From the NCBI RefSeq assembly GCF_013266735.1, contig NZ_JABSNU010000004.1:124001-188000 (forward strand): a stretch of DNA of 64,000 nt, read 5' to 3'. Source of the stretch: Pedobacter foliorum. GTDB taxonomy: Bacteria; Bacteroidota; Bacteroidia; Sphingobacteriales; Sphingobacteriaceae. Below, piece after piece: positions 1-9,118 of the stretch. The number at the start of each line of letters is the position of its first letter. Positions within the stretch are counted from its first letter, which is position 1. Below the pieces are notes generated by a model. It ran no database searches and was not told the DNA's origin. It saw only the letters and a list, made by a program, of their open reading frames with translations. Both the position numbers and the translations under genes were made by a program.

Positions 1-385
1 ATCAGAACGTGAATTCCAGATCGAAAGAAACGGAACATGGGATAAAGGAAAAGGTTGCGATACTTTTGCTCCTTTAGGTCCATTCCTTGCAACTAAAGAT
101 GAAATAGTTGATGTTGATAATCTTAGATTATGGCTTAGCGTTAACGGTAAAATAATGCAGGATGGCAATACTTCTAACTTCATATTTAACGTGCCTTTCG
201 TAATTGCATATGTAAGTCAGTTTATGACTTTATTACCTGGTGATGTAATCTCTACAGGAACGCCTGCTGGTGTTGGACTAGGGTTTAAACCTCCAATTTA
301 TCTTAAAGAAGGCGATGTTGTAGAACTGGGCATTGATGGCCTTGGCACATCAAAACAACAGGTAAAAAATTATGTTAAGAATTGA
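1..385 (+). CDS. Fumarylacetoacetate hydrolase family protein, C-terminal part (probable 2,4-diketo-3-deoxy-L-fuconate hydrolase)
   Basis: The reading frame is open from the left edge of the window, so the N-terminus and about half of the protein are missing; about 127 residues remain. The visible part carries FAH-family signatures: KGCDTFAPLGP, then ISTGTPAGVG (the conserved STGTPxGVG loop) and the closing beta-rich segment. In the L-fucose pathway this family splits 2,4-diketo-3-deoxy-L-fuconate into pyruvate and L-lactate. The substrate is inferred from the next two genes, a fuconolactonase-type amidohydrolase and an SDR dehydrogenase. Its stop codon overlaps the start of the next gene by 14 bases, so the genes are co-translated. 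Family is certain; substrate is likely only. Confidence 0.85.
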   Translation, partial: SEREFQIERNGTWDKGKGCDTFAPLGPFLATKDEIVDVDNLRLWLSVNGKIMQDGNTSNFIFNVPFVIAYVSQFMTLLPGDVISTGTPAGVGLGFKPPIYLKEGDVVELGIDGLGTSKQQVKNYVKN

Positions 386-1205
386 TTCTCATCAGCATTT
401 CTGGAAATATAATGCCTTAAGGGATAGCTGGATAACAGATGATATGGCGGTGCTGCAGGACGATTTTCTTCCTAAGCACCTGCAACCTGTACTCGAGCAT
501 TTTAATTTTGATGGTTGTGTCGTTGTTCAGGCAGATCAGTCGGCCAAAGAGAATGCTTTTCAACTTCAAAATGCTAAAGATAATCCTTTTGTTAAAGGGG
601 TTGTTGGCTGGGTTGATTTAAGAGCTGACAATATTAATGAGCAACTGGCTGATTTAAGTGAGCATCCGGAGATGAAAGGATTCAGACATATTTTGCAGGG
701 CGAAACCGACCGCGCATTGATGTTGAAGACGGAGTTTGTTAACGGAATTAGCAAGCTGAAAAAATACGGATTTACCTACGATATATTGGTTTTTCCTGAT
801 CAGCTTAAGTATGTGCCGGAGTTGGTAGCTCAATTCCCTGATCAGCTTTTTGTACTGGATCATATTGCAAAACCGGATATTAAAAATAAACACATCACCG
901 AGTGGGCGCTTGACATACAAAAGCTGGCCGCTCATGAAAATGTATACTGTAAAGCATCGGGCATGGTAACTGAGGCGGATTGGAAGTACTGGAAGAATGA
1001 AGATTTTACCCCATATCTGGATGTCGTATTCGAAGCCTTTGGAGCAAATAGAGTAATGTATGGATCTGACTGGCCGGTAAGCTTGTTGGCAGGGGCATAC
1101 GGGCAGGTTATAGACCTTGCTAAAAGCTATGTTTCTAAGCTTTCTGAAAACGAGCAGGCACTTTTTTGGGGTGGTAATGCAACTAAATTTTACAATTTGA
1201 AATAA
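372..1205 (+). CDS. Amidohydrolase family protein, probable L-fuconolactone hydrolase (COG3618 type)
   Basis: This 277-residue cytoplasmic TIM-barrel hydrolase opens with the metal-binding HxH motif (DSHQHFW, His7 and His9), has a mid-chain VLDHIAKPD (His164), and ends the barrel with YGSDWPV (Asp233). This pattern is typical of COG3618 lactonases of L-fucose and L-rhamnose catabolism. It should hydrolyse L-fucono-1,5-lactone to L-fuconate. The ATG lies inside the end of the preceding hydrolase gene, and the following SDR gene starts 7 bases after its stop, so all three form one operon. The closest alternative is a lactonase for another sugar acid or 2-pyrone-4,6-dicarboxylate, which the neighbours make less likely. 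Confidence 0.88.
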   Translation: MLRIDSHQHFWKYNALRDSWITDDMAVLQDDFLPKHLQPVLEHFNFDGCVVVQADQSAKENAFQLQNAKDNPFVKGVVGWVDLRADNINEQLADLSEHPEMKGFRHILQGETDRALMLKTEFVNGISKLKKYGFTYDILVFPDQLKYVPELVAQFPDQLFVLDHIAKPDIKNKHITEWALDIQKLAAHENVYCKASGMVTEADWKYWKNEDFTPYLDVVFEAFGANRVMYGSDWPVSLLAGAYGQVIDLAKSYVSKLSENEQALFWGGNATKFYNLK

Positions 1206-1212
1206 GCAATCT

Positions 1213-1995
1213 ATGGATCTGCAATTAAAAGATAAAGTAATTATCGTAACTGGCGGTGCAAAGGGCATTGGCGAGGGCATTGTAAGAGTATTGGCCAAAG
1301 AAGGTGCCATTCCTGTTATCATTGGAAGAAACGAATCAGATAATTTAAAACTGGCCAATGATGTGGCCGCGAGTGGTGGACAGGTATTTCAGGTTGTTGC
1401 TGAATTAACTAATCCTGAAGATAATGCAAAGGCGGTAAGCCAGGTGTTAGAAAAGTTCGGTCGTATAGATGGATTGGTAAATAATGCCGGTGTAAATGAC
1501 GGTGTAAGTCTAACCAATGGCAGCTATGAGAAATTCATCGAAAGCCTGCACAAAAATATGGTGCATTATTATTTAATGGCACATCATGCGTTGCCATCAT
1601 TGATCAAATCTAAAGGATCTATTGTTAATATAGGCTCAAAGGTTGCAGATACTGGCCAGGGTGGTACATCAGCCTATGCGGCAGCAAATGGCGGCCGTAA
1701 TGCACTTACAAGAGAGTGGGCAGTTGAATTACTACCTCACGGTATCCGTGTAAACTCGGTGATTGTATCGGAGTGTTATACACCTCTGTATCAAACATGG
1801 ATTAGCTCTATACCTAACTCTGAAGAGAAACTAGCTTCTATTAAAGCTAAAATCCCATTGGGAAATAGAATGACGACTGCAGAAGAGATAGCTAATGCAA
1901 CTATATTCTTGCTGTCAGAGGTTTCTAGCCATACTACAGGACAACTTGTTTACGTTGATGGCGGATATGTTCATTTGGACCGCTCTGTTAGCTAG
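1213..1995 (+). CDS. Short-chain dehydrogenase/reductase, probable L-fucose (or keto-deoxyfuconate) dehydrogenase
   Basis: The 260-residue protein is a classical SDR: TGGAKGIG nucleotide-binding motif at residues 13-20, NNAG at 90-93, Ser142 and Tyr155 of the catalytic group, and the C-terminal VDGGY segment. The context points to oxidation of L-fucose to its lactone, or to the 2-keto-3-deoxy-L-fuconate dehydrogenase step. Oddly, the YxxxK motif reads YAAAN, so Asn159 stands where the cofactor-binding and pKa-lowering lysine is expected; an arginine follows at 162. The rest of the fold looks intact and the sequence around the motif (ALTREWAVEL) matches the L-fucose dehydrogenase group, so this looks like a lineage variant and not decay. 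Confidence 0.85.
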   Translation: MDLQLKDKVIIVTGGAKGIGEGIVRVLAKEGAIPVIIGRNESDNLKLANDVAASGGQVFQVVAELTNPEDNAKAVSQVLEKFGRIDGLVNNAGVNDGVSLTNGSYEKFIESLHKNMVHYYLMAHHALPSLIKSKGSIVNIGSKVADTGQGGTSAYAAANGGRNALTREWAVELLPHGIRVNSVIVSECYTPLYQTWISSIPNSEEKLASIKAKIPLGNRMTTAEEIANATIFLLSEVSSHTTGQLVYVDGGYVHLDRSVS

Positions 1996-2031
1996 GAAAG
2001 CAGGGGGCTAGAAAATGCCTAAAAAAATAAG

Positions 2032-2092
2032 AAAGGTTACATTCCTTAGATTAACCCCAATAGGGTGCAAAAATCTAAAGAATGTAACCTTT
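2032..2092. terminator. Long hairpin between convergent genes, probable bidirectional terminator
   Basis: Two 21-base arms (2032-2052 and 2072-2092) are inverted copies with a single mismatch, separated by a 19-base loop. It sits between the fucose operon and the convergent aminopeptidase gene. On the minus strand the hairpin is followed by a T-rich stretch (complement of the A7 run at 2021-2027), which fits intrinsic termination of the aminopeptidase transcript. On the plus strand the following sequence is only weakly T-rich. Confidence 0.7.
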
Positions 2093-2125
2093 GCTATTTA
2101 CATTCCCCCCTTATACTGAAGTAGG

Positions 2126-3901
2126 CTAAATGCCTTTAGTTTCTTCAGCCAACCACACTATTTCTTCTTCAGTAAGGAACGGGCTAAGCTTCTCAAACAC
2201 CAATGCATTATAACCGTTAAGCCAGTCAATCTGGTTTTGTTCCAGTAAGTCTTTTTTAACAATTTTAGTGCTAATTGGAGCAATGGTTAAGCATTCAAAT
2301 GAATAGAATTCATTAAACTCGTTGGTTACATCCTTAATGGTGTTTACAAGGTTTTCAATTCTCACACCATGTTTCCCCGGGCGATAAATTCCAGGCTCTA
2401 CAGATGATATCATTCCAAGCTCAAGAGCAATCGGTGTTGCTGTCGGGTTTAATACCTGAGGTCCTTCATGTACATTTAGAAAGTAACCAACACCATGTCC
2501 CGTTCCATGACCATAATTAACTGCATAATCCCATAGAGGCTTACGTGTTATGGCATCAATCTGATAGCCACAAGTACCTTTCGGGAAGCGGGTTTTACAA
2601 CCATCAATCATACCTTTTAGTACTAGCGTATAATCGGTTCTTTCCTCATCTGTATTATTTCCCATTGGGATGGTACGTGTAATATCGGTAGTTCCGTAAA
2701 AATACTGACCACCTGAATCCAGAAGGAATAATCCCTCTGCTTTTATTTCCGAATTACTTTCTTCTGATGCGCCATAGTGAGGTAGGGCACCATGAGCTCT
2801 ATATGCGCTAATGGTATTGAAACTATCGCCAACAAAGCCTTCCTGGCCTGCTCTAAACTTAAGCAATTCAGCCGCTGCAGAAAGTTCAGTAATTAACGTT
2901 TTCCCAATGTTTTCAGAAAGCCATTTTAGGAAACGGGTAATCGCAACACCATCCTTAACCATTGCAGTGCGGGTGTTTGCGAGCTCTGTTTCATTTTTAA
3001 CGGCCTTAAGATGGGTTGATGGATTGGTATCCTTTATTACGCTTACTGTTTTCGAAACTAACTTCGCATAGGCAAAGCAGTTGCGTTTTGGATCAATAAA
3101 TATAGAGCTGTTCTCAGGGATTCGCGCTAGAGCGTCTTCAATGTCTTCGTAAGCAAATACTTCTACGCCCTCTTTTAGTAATTCTTCTTTATCGTCAGTG
3201 CTTAATTTATCCGGGTTAATAAATAGTTTCGCATGGTCCTGATTGATTAATGCAAAGCTTAAAACTACAGGGTTGTAACTCACATCATTTCCACGGATGT
3301 TGAATAACCAGGCCATATCATCTAAAGAAGATACTAAATGATAAGCAGCACCTTGTTTTTTTAGCGCTGATCTTACCTCGGCAAGTTTACTGCTTACAGA
3401 CTGTCCAATGTGTTTTTCGGCGATTAAAAATGCACTTTCCTTTGGCAGCTCAGGTCTGTTTTTCCAAATGGAATTTAAATAGTCTTTATTGGCTAAGGTG
3501 ATATTCTTAACAGAAAACTGTTGAGTAAACAAATCTCCTAAAAGTAGAGATAGCAGCTTTTCATTGCTGGCAACAACAGATCCGTTTTCTAATTTTTCTA
3601 TCAACCATTGAATATATTCAGGAGCATGTTGCACCTTTTGTTTTACCAGTTCAAAACCACTGTTTTCTAGTTGTTCAGCAGCTTGTTCAAAATAGCGGAA
3701 GTCAGTCCACAGTCCTGCAAAGTCATATGTAATTACCAATGTGCCTGCTGAGCCCGTAAAGCCCGAAGCAAAAGGAATGCATTTGTAATGATCTGGCAAA
3801 TATTCACTAATATGCGGATCTGCAGATGGAATAATGTAAGCCTGTACATTGTCGGCCTTCATTTGTTTGCGTATCTCGCTCAGTTTTTCCGGATAAGTCA
3901 T
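2126..3901 (-). CDS. Aminopeptidase P family protein (Xaa-Pro aminopeptidase, M24B)
   Basis: This cytoplasmic metallopeptidase removes N-terminal residues that precede proline. It has the three-domain long form (two creatinase-like N-terminal domains, then the pita-bread M24 domain). The dinuclear metal ligands are visible in order: Asp in LLDSGGQYFYG, Asp in TTDITRT, His in GHGTGHGVGYF, Glu in SSVEPGIYRPG and Glu in VRIENL. The length, 591 residues, is normal for this form. I start it at the ATG giving MTYPEKLSEIRKQM; the frame is open upstream to a TTG at 3928, but those nine lysine-rich residues lie in the promoter region. It is monocistronic, diverging from the next gene across 135 bases. 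Confidence 0.92.
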   Translation of the reverse strand: MTYPEKLSEIRKQMKADNVQAYIIPSADPHISEYLPDHYKCIPFASGFTGSAGTLVITYDFAGLWTDFRYFEQAAEQLENSGFELVKQKVQHAPEYIQWLIEKLENGSVVASNEKLLSLLLGDLFTQQFSVKNITLANKDYLNSIWKNRPELPKESAFLIAEKHIGQSVSSKLAEVRSALKKQGAAYHLVSSLDDMAWLFNIRGNDVSYNPVVLSFALINQDHAKLFINPDKLSTDDKEELLKEGVEVFAYEDIEDALARIPENSSIFIDPKRNCFAYAKLVSKTVSVIKDTNPSTHLKAVKNETELANTRTAMVKDGVAITRFLKWLSENIGKTLITELSAAAELLKFRAGQEGFVGDSFNTISAYRAHGALPHYGASEESNSEIKAEGLFLLDSGGQYFYGTTDITRTIPMGNNTDEERTDYTLVLKGMIDGCKTRFPKGTCGYQIDAITRKPLWDYAVNYGHGTGHGVGYFLNVHEGPQVLNPTATPIALELGMISSVEPGIYRPGKHGVRIENLVNTIKDVTNEFNEFYSFECLTIAPISTKIVKKDLLEQNQIDWLNGYNALVFEKLSPFLTEEEIVWLAEETKGI

Positions 3902-3989
3902 ATCTAGCTTTTTTTTGTTAGTCCGCAAATTTATGTATTTAAATTCTTATCTGTTTATAAGAGTAAAATTGGTGATAGCAGGAAATAAA

Positions 3990-4015
3990 ACTAAGTGTGC
4001 TAAGCCGAACTTAGT
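3990..4015. promoter_or_regulatory. Inverted ACTAAGT repeat upstream of the exported-protein gene
   Basis: ACTAAGT at 3990-3996 and ACTTAGT at 4009-4015 are perfect 7-base inverted copies separated by 12 bases, in the divergent promoter region and 22 bases before the start codon at 4037. The same half-site occurs in the palindrome at 9999-10024. It could be an operator or a leader hairpin. No regulator can be named, and chance is possible for so short a repeat. Confidence 0.3.
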
Positions 4016-4036
4016 CCACTTAATTAAACATTTTTT

Positions 4037-5155
4037 ATGTTAAAACTTAAACAGCTCATTTCTATTTGTTTTTTTTGCACAGTTTGGAGTATAGCCTCAG
4101 CGCAATCTTATCGGCTAGCTAAAAGTAAAGGAGTTTGGTTTCCGGCAGTTCAAAAGAGTGTGTCTTATCAGCGGGCACAATATTTTGGCTATAAAATGGA
4201 TCAGCAAAAGCAAATGTATTCCAATATGGGTCGTTTTATGGAATTGATCCATCAAATTCCCTTTTTAAACCCGCCAAATGGCTATGAAATTGGCTTGTAT
4301 GCTGCACTATGTGAAAACGGGGGCGATCCAAAACAGCCAATTCCGGGAAAGTCAGGTATGATTATCCGCGAATATTTTACAAGAGGAGATAATCCCAAAA
4401 TTGAAAGGGCAGCAGAAGGGCCATCAATAAATGTTTACTTTAATGATATCTCTCTCTTGGCAAATAAAATTGGAACAGGAGAGGATGGGTATTTTGAAGA
4501 ACCTGAAATTATAGATAGTATTAGTGGCTTTCCAGTATATCGACAGGGTTTGGTTGTTGTCACTAAAATAGATAAACCATTATTTGTACCTGTTAGTGTT
4601 GCCAAAGTAATTGAAATCAGCATTAAACAAAAGGAAAAGGATTTGGAAGAGGTAAAAAAATCATTTAATAAAGGGTCAACCTATAAACAGTGGTTAGCCA
4701 AGAAGGACGCTACTATAAAAGCAGTAAATGAAGGTTTAGCTTATCTGGCTAAAACAGACCCTGAGAAAGCAAAAACAAATAAAGAAAAATTTGAAAGGGA
4801 AATGAAAAAAACGGATAGCACGATGAAGGCCGAAGAGGCCGGGAATTTATTAGAACAACAGCGTATGGTGGCAAAGTATGAGGATGATGTTCAGAAGGAA
4901 AAACAAAAACTTGCCTCACTAAGTGCTGAACAGAAACAGGCACCTGCAACTACGAATAGGGGGAAGAAACTGGTAGTCCCAAATAAAGATTTTTTAAAAG
5001 CGTCATTACCGGTGTATGCCATTCAACTGGCTCTAATAGATCTTTTTAGATATAAAATAGAAGAAAAAGGATCATCAGGAGGTCTTTCCATGGATGCTAT
5101 TCGTGAGATACGAAAAACAATAAATCTTAAAAAACTGTTAACTGGTTTGCAGTAA
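4037..5155 (+). CDS. Unknown exported protein with a charged helical middle region
   Basis: I do not recognise the family. The 372-residue protein has a Sec signal peptide (hydrophobic core about residues 7-20, cleavage after IASA-Q or AQS) and no lipobox, so it is probably periplasmic. A mixed N-terminal domain (about 25-190) is followed by a strongly charged, lysine/glutamate-rich helical region (about 195-300) likely to form a coiled coil. The C-terminal part (about 315-372) begins with a proline- and lysine-rich linker. It stands alone, divergent from the aminopeptidase gene, and its stop codon lies 5 bases from that of the convergent histidine kinase gene, leaving no room for a separate terminator. 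Confidence 0.7.
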   Translation: MLKLKQLISICFFCTVWSIASAQSYRLAKSKGVWFPAVQKSVSYQRAQYFGYKMDQQKQMYSNMGRFMELIHQIPFLNPPNGYEIGLYAALCENGGDPKQPIPGKSGMIIREYFTRGDNPKIERAAEGPSINVYFNDISLLANKIGTGEDGYFEEPEIIDSISGFPVYRQGLVVVTKIDKPLFVPVSVAKVIEISIKQKEKDLEEVKKSFNKGSTYKQWLAKKDATIKAVNEGLAYLAKTDPEKAKTNKEKFEREMKKTDSTMKAEEAGNLLEQQRMVAKYEDDVQKEKQKLASLSAEQKQAPATTNRGKKLVVPNKDFLKASLPVYAIQLALIDLFRYKIEEKGSSGGLSMDAIREIRKTINLKKLLTGLQ

Positions 5156-5160
5156 GAATG

Positions 5161-7131
5161 TTAAAACGCTTCCGGATTAATTGGGGTTGCAAAAGACTTC
5201 GCCTTGAGGGTAATTGCCTCCTGATCTGGATTTAGAATGAATGACTTAACATCAAATTCAAGGAAAATAGTAGTGCCTGAATTGGGCAAGGAGGAAATCT
5301 CAAAAGTTCCACCAAGATTCAAAGTCCGCGACTGCAGGTTCATTAATCCCATTCCGGTGTTAGAGAAAATGGCCGTATCGAAACCAATTCCATTATCTTC
5401 GATGGTAAGACTCAGTAGCGTATCATTAATTGATAACTGCACAATTGCTTCTGTCGCTTTTGCATGTTTTAATATATTATTTACTGCTTCCTGAACGATG
5501 CGGTAAATCAGCAGTTCATACTCACTTTTTAGTGCCGGAATTTTTCCAATTAAATAGCAGTTGATGATTAGTCCCGGCTGACTAATTCTCTTGCAGAATC
5601 GGGTAATTGCCATTTCCAATCCTTCATTTAGCACTACCTCAGGAGCAAGATTGTGTGAGATGTTGCGGACTTCTTCCGAAGCATAATTAATTAATGATAG
5701 TGTTCGTGCATAGGTGCCTATCTGGGAGCCAACAATTTCATCTTTAAGTGTACTCATCTGCATTCTTGCTGCGGATAGGATACCTCCTACACCATCATGG
5801 AGCTCCCGGGCTTGCCGAGAACGTTCATTTTCCTCGCCGGTTAACCGGGCCTGCAATAATTGTTTTTCCCTTTCAGCAAGAGAGACCTTTTGTCTTTGTC
5901 GGTACACCAGATAGATCAACAAACTTAGGGTCATGAACAATGCACATAAAGAAACAGAAAAAATGAGCCATTTATTCTGTTTCTGCAACTCATAACGATG
6001 ATTTGAAAGTTTAAGCTTCTGTTGTGCCAGCGTTTTTTCTTTTAAGGAACTTTGATATTTAATCTCTTGCTCTTGTATGCTATTTTGGGTGTTGGCATTT
6101 AACATAGAATCACTAAGTGCCTGATATTTTTTTCTCAGCATTAAAGCTTCTGCGGGTTTACCCAATTGTTCTTTTAAGTTTGAACCAACGAGGTAAAGAT
6201 CTCTAAGTTCATTCTTTGTTAATTGATTTTCGGCGCTGCCAATTACTTGCTTAAAGAAATGATCTGCTTTTTTGTATTGCTTCAGGTTAAAGTAGGAATT
6301 TGCAAGGCCACCCAATATATAAATGTCATAATCTCCGGGAGTATTTGGGTTAAGCATAGCATAGCCTTTCTGATTCCATTCCAGGGCTTTCGTGTAGTCC
6401 TTTGTTCGGATGTATATGTCAGCAATGTTGATAATGCCGTTAAGCTCCATTGTAATATCATCGGTGTTTTTCCCAAATGCAATTACTTGTTTAAAATCTG
6501 CTATTGCCTCGGTATACTTGCCATTTAAAGTTTTGCTGCATCCAAGGTTAACAAGGCTTCGTGCAATCTGGGTTTCATCTTTTAGTTGGATTGCTAAGTC
6601 ATAACCCTTCTGAGCATAATAAATACTTTTCTTTTTGTCACCAATGTCAAAAAATAATGATGCCATATTGGTATAAGTTATCCTTTCATTTAATGGGTCA
6701 TTTAATTGTTCAGAAAGGCGAAGCCCTTTAATGAAATTCTCTGCAGATAAATTGAATTTTCCAAGCGCATGATACTGTAACGCAATATTGTTATAGGCCT
6801 TTGAAGCCCGTTTCTTCTCGTTCAGCTTTAAACTTAATTCCAATTGCTGTTGCCCAATGATAAGGGCTTCCTTGTATCTGAGCTCCTGAAAGAGAAAATT
6901 GGAATAACGGCTTGTGTAATCAAAAAAACCTCGATGATACTTTATTTTTTTTGCCAAAACTCCGGCCTTATTGTAATAGAAATCCGCTGAATCCATTTTA
7001 CCATTCTTTAGGTGCTCATTGGCTAGTCTCATGAATTTTTTTACCGTAGTGCTGTCGCCGTCTGAATCATTTTTTGATAAAGAATATACTGGTAGACAAA
7101 GCGTAAGGAGGATGATAAGTTTGGCAATCAC
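5161..7131 (-). CDS. TPR-containing membrane sensor histidine kinase (HisKA_3 / NarL-LiaS type)
   Basis: A signal peptide is followed by a periplasmic array of tetratricopeptide repeats (about 30-335), a coiled coil (about 340-385) and one transmembrane helix (about 388-410). The HisKA_3 dimerisation domain has the phosphoacceptor His445 in ARELHDGVGG. A HATPase_c domain follows, with its N box near 548-557 (EAVNNILKHA) and DNGIGFD near 579-585. This build is common in Bacteroidota and normally pairs with a LuxR/NarL response regulator; none is encoded nearby, so the partner is elsewhere. The start is a GTG, because an in-frame stop lies only eight codons upstream. It follows the paralogous kinase gene on the same strand after 21 bases. 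Confidence 0.88.
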   Translation of the reverse strand: MIAKLIILLTLCLPVYSLSKNDSDGDSTTVKKFMRLANEHLKNGKMDSADFYYNKAGVLAKKIKYHRGFFDYTSRYSNFLFQELRYKEALIIGQQQLELSLKLNEKKRASKAYNNIALQYHALGKFNLSAENFIKGLRLSEQLNDPLNERITYTNMASLFFDIGDKKKSIYYAQKGYDLAIQLKDETQIARSLVNLGCSKTLNGKYTEAIADFKQVIAFGKNTDDITMELNGIINIADIYIRTKDYTKALEWNQKGYAMLNPNTPGDYDIYILGGLANSYFNLKQYKKADHFFKQVIGSAENQLTKNELRDLYLVGSNLKEQLGKPAEALMLRKKYQALSDSMLNANTQNSIQEQEIKYQSSLKEKTLAQQKLKLSNHRYELQKQNKWLIFSVSLCALFMTLSLLIYLVYRQRQKVSLAEREKQLLQARLTGEENERSRQARELHDGVGGILSAARMQMSTLKDEIVGSQIGTYARTLSLINYASEEVRNISHNLAPEVVLNEGLEMAITRFCKRISQPGLIINCYLIGKIPALKSEYELLIYRIVQEAVNNILKHAKATEAIVQLSINDTLLSLTIEDNGIGFDTAIFSNTGMGLMNLQSRTLNLGGTFEISSLPNSGTTIFLEFDVKSFILNPDQEAITLKAKSFATPINPEAF

Positions 7132-7152
7132 GATATCATTATTTATCTGGGT

Positions 7153-9024
7153 TTAATTTTTCACTAATGAAAAATCGTCAATTGGGTCATTAATGTTGTT
7201 TAGAATATATGGAGTGATGTCAAATTCAAGGAAAATTGTTGTACCCGAACCTGATGAGGAAAGCTCGAAAATTCCGCCTTTTGCGATGGTTCTAAGCCGC
7301 ATATTGTTTAGTCCCATTCCGTTAACGCCAATCGTGGTAGCATCCATTCCCTTGCCATCATCTTCAATAGTTAGATTTAATACATTATTGCTGTTTGATA
7401 GCTGAACAATTACCTCTTTGGCGCACGCGTGCTTAATAATATTGGTTAAGCCTTCCTGAACTGTTCGATAGATGAAAAGCTCAAAGTCACTGTTGTATCT
7501 GTCCACATTTCCAATGGAGTAGTAAACAACATTTAATGTTGATCCATTTGTCTTTTCGCATAATGAAGCAATGGAGGCGTTTAATCCTTTTTGAAATAAT
7601 ATCTGTGGTGCTAAATTATGTGCAATGGACCTTGTTTCACTTGAAGCATTATCCAGCATGAAAACTGTTTTTTTAAATGTAGAAGAGTTCGAAAGGTAAT
7701 GGTGTTCATCTAATAAAATACTCATTTGCATTTTAGTAACAGATAAAATACCTCCCACACTATCATGAAGTTCAAGCGCCAGTCTCGATCTCTCTTTTTC
7801 TTCTCCATTAATTAGGGCCTCAAGAATCGCAACTTCTTTTTCTTTCTGAATAAGGTTTAACTTGTGCTTGTCGACCTTATGTTTAGCAGAATAAACCAGA
7901 TAAACAGCCAGTGAAATTGCGGCAAGAATTATGGTGGCTAAAACCGCAATTGTAATGTATTTATTCTTTTCCTGCAGTTCAAGCTTGTTTTTGGAGATGA
8001 TCAGCTTTTGATCAGAAATGGCCTTTTCTCTTTTAACACTTTGATGCTCAATTTCCATTCGATGTATGGCAGCTTCGTTCTCAATACTAAACAGAGAATC
8101 TTTTATAAAGTTGCTTTTTCTAAGGTAATGGAGCGCCTCTTTATGATTGTTTAAGCTGCTATAGATGTTGGAGGTGAGGCTATATATGTCTCGCAGGCGA
8201 GCAGCAGCACCTGCTTGTTTGGCAAGAGGAATAACCATTTTTATATACTTTAAAGCCTCTTTATTTTTGTTCATTGCATGTAATACTCCGGCCGTTGACA
8301 TGTAAATCATGCGATCATATTCTTTTAAATGGTGCGCTTTGGAAGTAGAGTCAGCTTTGCCATAATAATATAGAGAAAATTTATAGTTTTTGTGATCTTT
8401 ATAGGACTGACCCAGGTTTAAATATGCGGTAACCTCATATGTGTAGTTCTTTGATGCTTTACTTAATTTAATAACCTCCTTTAAGTGATAAGCCTCTTTG
8501 TCTAAACTTCCGAATATTCCTTCTCTACTAGATATATCTAGCAATGCTATAACAAGAGAAGCGGTATCCTTAAGTATCTTAGCAATTTTATAGGTGGCTT
8601 CTGTGTAGTAGGTTGCTTTTTTCTTGTTTACCAGCGTTAAAAAAACAGACGATAGATTTGAGTTTAATTCAAGCTGTTTAACTTGATCCTTCATCAATTC
8701 AGCAATCTTTAATCCGGAAAGCCAATTGGCTGTCGCATTTTTAAAGTCACCACGATGATAGTCTTCAGTGCCGATACCAATATAAGCATTCACCATTCCT
8801 GCTGAATCTTTTCTCACCCTACTTAGCATTAATGCCTTATTAAAATAAAGCTTCGCTGAGTCTAGTTTGTTTTGTTTGTGCTTTTGTTTTCCTAATGAAA
8901 GATATTTATTGATCAGTAGAGTATCTGCATGGAATTCCCCCGAACTTTTGCTTTTTGCCCCGACCTGCAGAGAAAAATAAAAGAACACAATAAATACAGT
9001 AAGGTATTTGGGAGGGATGTTCAT
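7153..9024 (-). CDS. TPR-containing membrane sensor histidine kinase, paralogue of the neighbouring kinase
   Basis: The layout matches the downstream kinase: signal peptide (1-24), TPR-like periplasmic helices (about 30-310), coiled coil (about 315-355), one transmembrane helix (about 356-378), HisKA_3 with His420 in LELHDSVGG, and a HATPase_c domain with TIEDDGKGMD and NGMGLNNM. It is 623 residues long. The C-terminal halves of the two kinases are clearly alike, while their sensor regions have diverged, as expected after tandem duplication. It is the first gene of the two-gene operon. The two may respond to different inputs, or form heterodimers through their related HisKA_3 domains; both ideas are inference. 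Confidence 0.88.
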   Translation of the reverse strand: MNIPPKYLTVFIVFFYFSLQVGAKSKSSGEFHADTLLINKYLSLGKQKHKQNKLDSAKLYFNKALMLSRVRKDSAGMVNAYIGIGTEDYHRGDFKNATANWLSGLKIAELMKDQVKQLELNSNLSSVFLTLVNKKKATYYTEATYKIAKILKDTASLVIALLDISSREGIFGSLDKEAYHLKEVIKLSKASKNYTYEVTAYLNLGQSYKDHKNYKFSLYYYGKADSTSKAHHLKEYDRMIYMSTAGVLHAMNKNKEALKYIKMVIPLAKQAGAAARLRDIYSLTSNIYSSLNNHKEALHYLRKSNFIKDSLFSIENEAAIHRMEIEHQSVKREKAISDQKLIISKNKLELQEKNKYITIAVLATIILAAISLAVYLVYSAKHKVDKHKLNLIQKEKEVAILEALINGEEKERSRLALELHDSVGGILSVTKMQMSILLDEHHYLSNSSTFKKTVFMLDNASSETRSIAHNLAPQILFQKGLNASIASLCEKTNGSTLNVVYYSIGNVDRYNSDFELFIYRTVQEGLTNIIKHACAKEVIVQLSNSNNVLNLTIEDDGKGMDATTIGVNGMGLNNMRLRTIAKGGIFELSSSGSGTTIFLEFDITPYILNNINDPIDDFSLVKN

Positions 9025-9054
9025 ATCTCAAAGATAATCAATTTCTTATAATCC

Positions 9055-9081
9055 AAAAAAGGGCGAAGGAGACCTCCGCCC
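9055..9081 (-). terminator. Intrinsic terminator of the lipoprotein gene
   Basis: On the minus strand a 9-base-pair stem (arms at 9073-9081 and 9061-9069, one G-U pair, 3-base loop) is followed directly by six T residues (complement of 9055-9060). It lies 38 bases after the stop codon of the lipoprotein gene at 9119-9889 and just upstream of the histidine kinase operon, so it separates the two units. Confidence 0.8.
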
Positions 9082-9118
9082 TGCTTCTATTTTTGACAAT
9101 AGAATCGAGCTTGAAACG

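Noticed and set aside
654..1358. Long open frame on the minus strand (234 codons) opposite the fuconolactonase and SDR genes
   Set aside because: It lies antisense to two well-supported genes, has no recognisable domain, and its residue pattern is what an antisense frame gives.
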